This document shows, piece after piece, positions 52,501-61,500 of a stretch of DNA of 64,000 bases. The stretch is from Smittia aterrima. Lineage: Eukaryota > Arthropoda > Insecta > Diptera > Chironomidae. How positions within the stretch are numbered: position 1 is the stretch's first letter; each line of letters starts with the position of its first letter. The stretch is from NCBI GenBank assembly GCA_033063855.1, contig CP093830.1, positions 15,686,854-15,750,853 of the forward strand. Direction: 5' to 3'. Below the pieces are notes generated by a model. The model did no database searches. It had not been told where the DNA came from and worked only from the letters and a program-made list of their open reading frames with translations. The position numbers were made by a program, and so were the translations under genes.

Positions 52501-55500
52501 AAATTTTGTTATTTGCTTCCTGACATTCCCTGAGTTTAAATTATTTCTCCAGTACTGCCTCAAATATCTCCATTCTCATTTGGAGACGAAGAACTTAACC
52601 TCGACGAAACTGTTGCTGCGACTTGCATTGTAACGAAAGGTGATTTGCCAATGTCGATCTATTGGTCGATGCACGACGAATATCACAACGTCGAGAGAAA
52701 CTTGACGACAAATGATGGCATTGTGATAACGAAAAGCAGTCAAAAAATTTCTTTGCTTAACATCGACGCTGTCAAAGCGCGTCATAGAGGCAATTACACT
52801 TGCTATGCAAGCAATAAAGCAGGAGTCACTCAACACAGCGCGTATCTTGCTATTAACGGTTTGACTTTATCTAAATATTCAAGAGATTTCCTTTATCTTC
52901 GGAGTTTTGCAATTTGTTTGATCGAAAGTTTCTTCTCAGTTCTTCCACAAATCGTTCCATTTGACTTTGGAGATGATGCTGTTAACGTTCAAGAATCCGT
53001 TTCTGCGATGTGCTCGGTTAATAAAGGCGATCTCCCGATTAAAATTTATTGGTCGCTTATAAATGGCGACGGATTCGAAAGCAACTTAACAACGAGTGAC
53101 AGCGTCGTCATCGCTCAGACGGGAAATAAAGTTAGTTTAATTAATATCGAGTCTGTTGAAGCAAGACATCGAGGGAACTACACTTGTTATGCTAGGAATC
53201 GAGCTGGAATTGCTCAACACAGCGCTTACCTTTTAGTTTATGGTGAAGCAATCAAAAATAATTTATATAATTTTAATCAAACTTTTCCGGAATTTTGCAA
53301 TTTGACTTCAAAACTTTCAATTTTCTTGCTCAAGTTCTCCCGCAAATTCTTCCCTTTTCCTTTGGAGAAGATGAAATTAATCTCGACGAAACTGTTACCG
53401 CAACTTGTACGATCACGAAAGGAGATCTTCCAATGCATGTTTACTGGACGCTCTACGATCCCATTAACCTAATCGAACAGAATTTAACTTCAAACGACGG
53501 AGTTGTAATCACAAGAACAAGCAAGAAAATTTCAATGCTGGCGGTCGAAGCTGTTCAAGCGAGACATGGAGGCAACTACACTTGTTTCGCTAAAAACAAA
53601 GCTGGAATCGCCAAACACAGCGCGTTTCTTGCTATCAACGGTTCGAAACTATTTTAAATTCTTAAAAATTTCCTTTCCTTCTTCACAATTTTGCAATTTG
53701 TTCAACACTCAAAGTCCTGCCACAAATCACTCCATTCTCTTTTGGAGACAACGAAGAGATTAATCCTGACGAAGCTGTTGCTGTAACTTGCATCGTTTTG
53801 AAAGGTGACACACCAATGCACATTTGGTGGACTCTTGTCGATGATTTTTATAACGAAGAAAGAAACTTATCGACAAGCGACGGAATAATGATCACAAGGA
53901 ACAATCAGAAAGTTTCGCTTCTTACAATTGAGGCAGTTAAAGCGAGACACAGAGGAAATTACACTTGCAATGCCAAGAATAAAGCAGGAGTTGCACATTT
54001 CAGTGCTTTCTTGTCTGTCAGCGGTTATTAAAATTGAAAATTATTTATTGAACTCATCATGGATTTTGCAATTTGTTTCCTTCAAATCAACTTTGAAGAA
54101 TAAAAACTCTTTTGTCGTCCAGTTCTCCCTCAAATTTTGCCGTTTTCTTTCGGTGAAGACGACATAAATCTTGATGAAGCAGTCTCAGCCACTTGCACAA
54201 TAACTAAAGGAGATCTTCCTATTCACATCACTTGGTCACTGTTTGACACTGAGTCCGGTGTTGAGAGAAATCTAAGCACTAACGATGGTGTGATGATTCT
54301 CAGAAACAGCCAAAAGATTAGTTCGCTTAACATTGATGCTGTGAAAGGAAGACACAGAGGCAACTACACTTGTCTTGCTTATAACAAAGCTGGAGTGGCT
54401 CGATTCAGTGCATTTTTATCTGTCAATGGTGACTAACGTTTTGAAAAATTTATTTGCTGCCATCGAATTTTGCAATTTGTAGCTTCAAAAAAAAATGATA
54501 GACTTTGCTTCGTTCCATTTCTTCCAAGTTTTGCCAATAATTGCGCCGTTTAGCTTTGGCGACGAGGAGTTGAATCTTGATGACTCGGTAATTGCAACTT
54601 GCTCGATAACCAAAGGCGATTTGCCTGTTAATTTGTGGTGGACTTTCATGGGAGACGGAGCAAGTTTTGGTTTCAATTTGACGACAAACGACGGAATTGT
54701 GATATCTCGGAACAATCAAAAAGTCAGCATGTTGTCAATAGACGCAGTTAAAGCGAGACACAGAGGAAACTATACTTGCTTTGCTTCAAATAAAGGAGGA
54801 ATTGTCCAGCTCAGTTCTTATCTTGCAATAACGGGTTTGAAATTTTTTATTCATCGAAATTTTATAAATTTAAATCTCCAATTCCTCAAAGAATTTTGCA
54901 ATTTGTTAATTTCCAAGTTCTGCCGATCATCGCGCCGTTTAATTTCGGGGAAGAAGAATTGAATCTCGACGACTCTGTGACTGTGACTTGCACAATCACA
55001 AAAGGAGACTTGCCTGTAAATATTTTCTGGCGATTTAGCGATAACGATGATCATGATCTGAGTTACAATCTGACGACAAACGACGGAATCATTATTACGA
55101 GAACAAGTCAAAAGTTCAGTGTTTTGGCAATCGATGCTGTAAAATCTCGTCATCGAGGAAACTACACTTGCTTTGCTCAGAACAAAGCGGGGGTTTCTCA
55201 ACAAAGCAGTTATCTATCTATGAATGGTTTGACATTTTAACGTATTTCTCCAAATTTTCGAACTTTGCAATTTGTTTCCACAAATCTCATTCTCGCAACG
55301 ATTTTCTTTCAAGTTCTACCAATAATCGCGCCATTTAGTTTCGGTGACGAAGAGTTAAATCTCGATGAATCAGTATCAGTTATGTGCTCAATCACTAAAG
55401 GCGACTTACCAGTTCACTTATGGTGGACATTCAATGGCGATGGCGCAAGCTTTAGCTTTAATCTCTCAACAAATGATGGAGTTGTTATCTCTCGGAACAG

Positions 55501-58500
55501 TCAAAAGCTTTCCATCTTGAACATTGACGCAGTTAAATCACGACATAGAGGAAATTACACTTGTTTCGCCTCGAATAAAGGCGGAGTTGCTCAACACTCT
55601 GCTTATCTTGCAATCACCGGTTTGACTTATTTTCTTGTTAAAATTTTATTTCCTTCATCAATCTCTGAAAGAAATTTGCAATTTGTTAAATTTTTAAGTT
55701 CTGCCGATCATTGCGCCGTTTAACTTCGGGGAAGAAGAATTGAATCTCGACGATTCCGTGACTGTGACTTGCACTATCACGAAAGGAAATTTGCCTGTGA
55801 ATATTTTCTGGCGATTTAGCGATAGCTTAGATCACGAATTGAGCTACAACTTAACGACGAATGACGGAATTGTCATAACAAGAACAAGTCAGAAAGTTTC
55901 GCTTCTCACAATCGAAGCTGTCAAAGCTAGACATCGTGGGAATTACACTTGCTTTGCTCAGAACAAAGCTGGAGTGACACAACATAGCAGTTACCTCGCG
56001 ATGAACGGTTCGAGAAAATTTCTGATTACAAAACTTTCTTCGATGACCTTTGCAATTTGTTTCCGCGGATTTTAATAAAGTTTTCCTTCAAAGTTTTACC
56101 AATAATTGCGCCATTCAGTTTTGGAGACGAAGAGCTGAATCTCGACGAGGCCGTCTCAGCGATGTGTTCAATAACAAAAGGAGATCTTCCAATAAATTTA
56201 TGGTGGACTTTTATGGGCGATGGGGCAAGCTTTAGTTTCAATTTAACTACGAATGACGGTGTTGTGATCTCTCGCAATAGCCAAAGGATAAGCATGCTTG
56301 CAATCGATGCTGTTAAGGCAAGACATAGAGGAAATTATACTTGCTTTGCCTCGAATAAAGGAGGAGTAGCTCAACATTCTGCTTACCTTGCTATTACCGG
56401 TTCGAAATGTCTTGAAAATATTTATTCCCAATTAAAAATTCAATTCCTGAAAGAATTCTGCAATTTGTCATTTTCAAGTTCTGCCAATAATTGCGCCATT
56501 CAGTTTTGGAGACGAAGAGTTAAATCTTGATGAAGCTGTGACAGCAACGTGCTCGATAACTAAGGGAGATCTTCCACTAAATTTATGGTGGACTTTTATG
56601 GGCGATGGGGCAAGCTTTAATATCAATTTAACTACGAATGACGGTGTTGTGATCTCTCGCAATAGCCAAAGGATAAGCATGCTTGCAATCGATGCTGTTA
56701 AGGCAAGACATAGAGGAAATTATACTTGCTTTGCCTCGAATAAAGGAGGAGTAGCTCAACATTCTGCTTACCTTGCTATTACCGGTTCGAAATATCCTAA
56801 AAATATTTATTCCCAACTCTAAAAATTCAATTCCTGAAAGAATTTTGCAATTTTTCATTATCAAGTTCTGCCAATTGTTGCGCCATTTACCTTCGGAGAA
56901 GAAGAGCTGAACTTCGACGATTCAGTTTCTGTGATTTGTGCAATAACGAAAGGAGATTTGCCAGTACAAATCTTTTGGAGATTCAGCGACGGATCAGATC
57001 TTAGCATGAGTTATAATTTAACAACAAACGATGGAATCGTAATAACGAAAACAAGTCAAAAGGTTTCGGTTTTAACAATCGAAGCAGTTAAGCTAAGACA
57101 TCGTGGAAACTACTCTTGCTTAGCTCAAAACAAAGCCGGTGTCGCTCAATACAGCAGCTACCTCTCAATGAATGGTTCGGAAAAGTTTTTTTTCGCTCCA
57201 TTCTCGACTTTTGCAATTTGTTTCAGTGACTGTTCAACAAATTTTCTTTTCTTGAAAGTTTTGCCGATAATTGCGCCGTTTAGCTTCGGAGATGAAGAAC
57301 TTAATCTCGATGAATCTGTATCAACAATTTGCTCAATAACTAAAGGCGATCTGCCTGTTAATTTGTGGTGGACTTTTATGGGAGACGGAGCAAGTTTTAG
57401 TTTCAATTTGACTACCAACGACGGAATCGTGATTTCTCGAAATAGCCAGAAAGTCAGCATGTTATCAATAGACGCAGTTAAAGCGAGACACAGAGGAAAC
57501 TATACTTGCTTTGCTTCAAATAAAGGAGGAACTGCTCAACACAGTTCTTATCTTGCAATAACGGGTTTGAAATATTTTATTTTAATGAAATTCCTTTACC
57601 TCAACTTCATTATTCAAACCCTTAAATATTTTTTTGCAATTTGTTACCTTAAAGTTCTGCCGATCATTGCGCCGTTCAATTTTGGTGAAGAGGAATTAAA
57701 TTTCGACGATTTCGTGACTGTCAATTGTGCGATAACGAAAGGAGATTTGCCTGTTCAAATTTTTTGGCAATTTAATGGTGGAACCGATCATGATCTCAGC
57801 TATAACTTGACCACAAACGATGGAATAGTTATAACGAGAAACAGTCAAAAGGTTTCGGTTTTGACAATCGACGCAGTCAAATTAAGACATAGAGGAAATT
57901 ACACTTGCTTCGCTCAAAATAAAGCGGGAGTTAGCCAGTACAGCAGCTACCTCTCGATGAATGGTTTGAATAATTCTAAGAACTAATTTTTCTCTGTTAT
58001 CAATTCGAGCTATAGTTTTGCAATTTGTTCCTGCGACTCTTAAACTTTCCTTAATTTCAAGTTCTGCCTTTAATTGCGCCCTTCAATTTTGGAGAGGAAG
58101 AATTAAATCTTGACGATTCCGTGACTGTCACATGTGCGATAACGAAAGGAGATTTACCAGTTCAAATCTTTTGGAAGTTCAATGGTGGAAACGATCATGA
58201 TCTCAGCTACAACTTGACCACAAACGATGGAATAGTTATAACGAGAAACAGTCAAAAGGTTTCGGTTTTGACAATCGACGCAGTCAAATTAAGACATAGA
58301 GGAAATTACACTTGCTTCGCTCAAAATAAAGCGGGAGTTAGCCAGTACAGCAGCTACCTCTCGATGAATGGTTTGAATCATTCCAAGAACTAATATTTGT
58401 CCATCGTCATCATTTCGATTTATTTTTGCAATTTGTTACTGCGATTCCTTAATTTTTCCTCATTTCAAGTTTTGCCAATAATATCTCCGTTCACCTTTGG

Positions 58501-61500
58501 AGACGAAGAGCTGAATCTTGACGATTCAGTTACTGCGACATGTTCGATAACAAAAGGCGATTTGCCAATTAAAATCTATTGGACATTCACTGAAAATGAC
58601 AATAGCGCAAGTTTTAACTTAACCACTAACGATGGAATCTTGGTTACTCGAAACACTCAGAAAGTTTCAATGTTGGCGATCGATGCTGTCAAAGCGAGAC
58701 ACAGAGGAAATTACACTTGTTATGCTTCCAACAAAGCTGGAGTAGCACATCACACAACTTATCTCGCTATTAACGGTTCGACTTCGCTGAATATTATGAA
58801 TAATAAACTACACTCCCTTAGAAAGACTTTTGCAATTTGTTTCTAAAAATAATTTAAATTGTTTCTAAAGTTATTCCAATAATTGCACCGTTCAACTTTG
58901 GAGATGAAGAGTTGAATCTCGACGATTCTGTGACAGCGACATGTTCAATAACTAAAGGAGATCTTCCTGTTCATTTGTGGTGGACTTTTTACGGAGATGG
59001 CGCAAGCTTCAGTTTCAATTTAACAACGAACGACGGTGTTGTCATATCAAGAAACAGTCAAAAGCTTTCGTTTCTAAACATTGACGCAGTAAAAGCGAGG
59101 CATCGTGGAAATTACACTTGCTTTGCGTCTAATAAAGGAGGAATTGCTCAACATTCTGCTTATCTCGCAATCAACGGTTTGCTTTCCAAGAAAATATTTA
59201 TTTTCCTAAATATGTTTCAGTTTGCAATTTGTTTCCTAAAACTTTAAATTTTCCTTCAAGTTTTGCCTCAAATCGTTCCATTCAGCTTTGGAGAAGAACA
59301 AATAAATCTCGACGATTCGGTTATGGCTTCCTGCTCAATCATAAAAGGCGACCTGCCTGTCAATATTTATTGGAATTTTGTTGGTGAAGGCTCCGACCTA
59401 ACTCACAATTTGACTACGAACGACGGGATTGTAATTTCTCGAAACAGCCAGAAATTCAGTATTTTAGCAATTGACGCTGTCAAAGCACGACATAGGGGAA
59501 ATTACTCTTGCTTTGCTAATAACAAAGGAGGAGTAGCTCAGTACAGCACTTATTTGGCTATCAACGGTTTGGTTTCTATGAATTTCTTATTTTACCTTCT
59601 CCGTACTCAAGCAATTTGTTTCCAAGTTTCACTGAAATTCAAATTATTCTACTTCAAGTTGTGCCGACAATCGCGCCGTTCAGTTTTGGTGAAGACGAAT
59701 TTAATCTCGATGATTCAGTTATGGCTTCCTGCTCAATAACAAAAGGCGATATGCCTGTTTCAATATTTTGGACATTCAACGGCGAAGGCAACGACCTAAG
59801 TCATAACTTAACTTCGAACGATGGTGTTGTGATCTCTCGAAATAGTCAAAAGTTCAGTATTTTGGCAATCGAAGCAGTTAAAGCGAGACACAGAGGAAAT
59901 TACACTTGCTTTGCTTCAAACAAGGGAGGAGTCGCTCAATTTAGCGCTTACCTCGCAATCAACGGTTTAAATTAATTTTTACTTAATATTTCAAAAGATT
60001 TTGCAATTTGTTTCAAATAAGTTCAATTCTCTTAAAAGTTCTTCCAATCATCGTTCCGTTCACATTCGGAGAAGAAGAATTTAATTTGGACGACTCCGTG
60101 ACTGCGACTTGCTCGGTTAGCAAAGGCGACTTACCGATCCATATTTATTGGAGTTTGTCTGACAGCTTTGAGTCGTTGTCTGAATACAATATTAGCTCTA
60201 ACGATGGAATTGTGATATCGAAAGCGGGCAACAAATTGTCTGTTCTCAACATCGAAGCAGTTAAAGCAAGGCATCGTGGAAATTACACTTGCTACGCAAA
60301 AAACAAAGCAGGAGTCGCAAAACATAGCGCTTACTTATCTGTTAATGGTTAATGACTTTAATTTCTATTTTGTTTCCATGAAAATTCTTCGAATTTTGCA
60401 ATTTGCCTATCAAAGTCCTTCCGGTGATTGTCCCATTCTCCTTTGGCGAAGAAGAGGTTAATTTCGATGAAGCTATCACAGTCGTTTGTACGATCTCTAA
60501 AGGCGATCTTCCCATATCAATTTGGTGGACTTTAACTGACAGCGATCTTCATATGGATCGCAATATAAGCTCAAGCGATGGCGTTTTAATTACTCGCAAT
60601 AGTCAGAAAGTTTCTATCTTGGCTATCGACGCAGTCAAAGCAAGACATCGAGGCAATTATACTTGCTTCGCTCGTAACCGCGGTGGAACAACTCAGCACA
60701 GCGCTTTTCTTTACGTGAACGGTGATCTATTGTTTTTTCTTCTCTTCAGCCTCTCCTAAGTTGACTCCTTTCACCTTTGGTCAACCCAAACACTACGCAG
60801 CGATGGTTTCAGTTCAATGTATTCTGGGCGAGGGTGATTTGCCTGTTAAAATTCTTTGGGAATTCAATGGAAGGCCACTTGAATCTGGTGAAGGAATTAT
60901 GATCAATTCGTTTGGATTAAGAGTTAGTAATATGATGATCGAGTCTGTTGAAGGACGACATGCTGGAAACTACACTTGCTCAGCAAGAAACCGCGCGGGA
61001 ATCGAATCGTTCACGGCAGAACTTGAAGTCATCGGTAAAAGCAAAGAATAATTTTCTCTTTTTCTTTCTTTTTCCTTTTTCCCGAAAGTCCCTCCGCGAA
61101 TTTCGCCCTTTTCATTTGGGGATGAACCGTCGAGCTTTGGCGACACTGTTTCAATTCAATGTACGATTTCTGGTGGCGACACGCCGATTCATGTTCTCTT
61201 GAAACTTAACGATGAAGTTATTGTCAATGCTGATAACAACATCATGTTAGACAAGCGCGGTCAAAGAATTCACAATCTTTTCATTGAGTCGGTTAGAGCA
61301 AGTCACATCGGAAATTACACTTGCTTAGCCACGAATAGGGCGGCAACTGTCCAACACTCGTCGCAATTATTGGTGAACGGTTCGTAGAAACAACTTGAAT
61401 ATTTTCCTTCTGAACTAAAAGTTGAATGAGGCGAGGGAAGCAGGAAACAAATTGCAAAATTCTGGAGAATTGAATTGATTCCTATCGCTCCAAACTTCCT

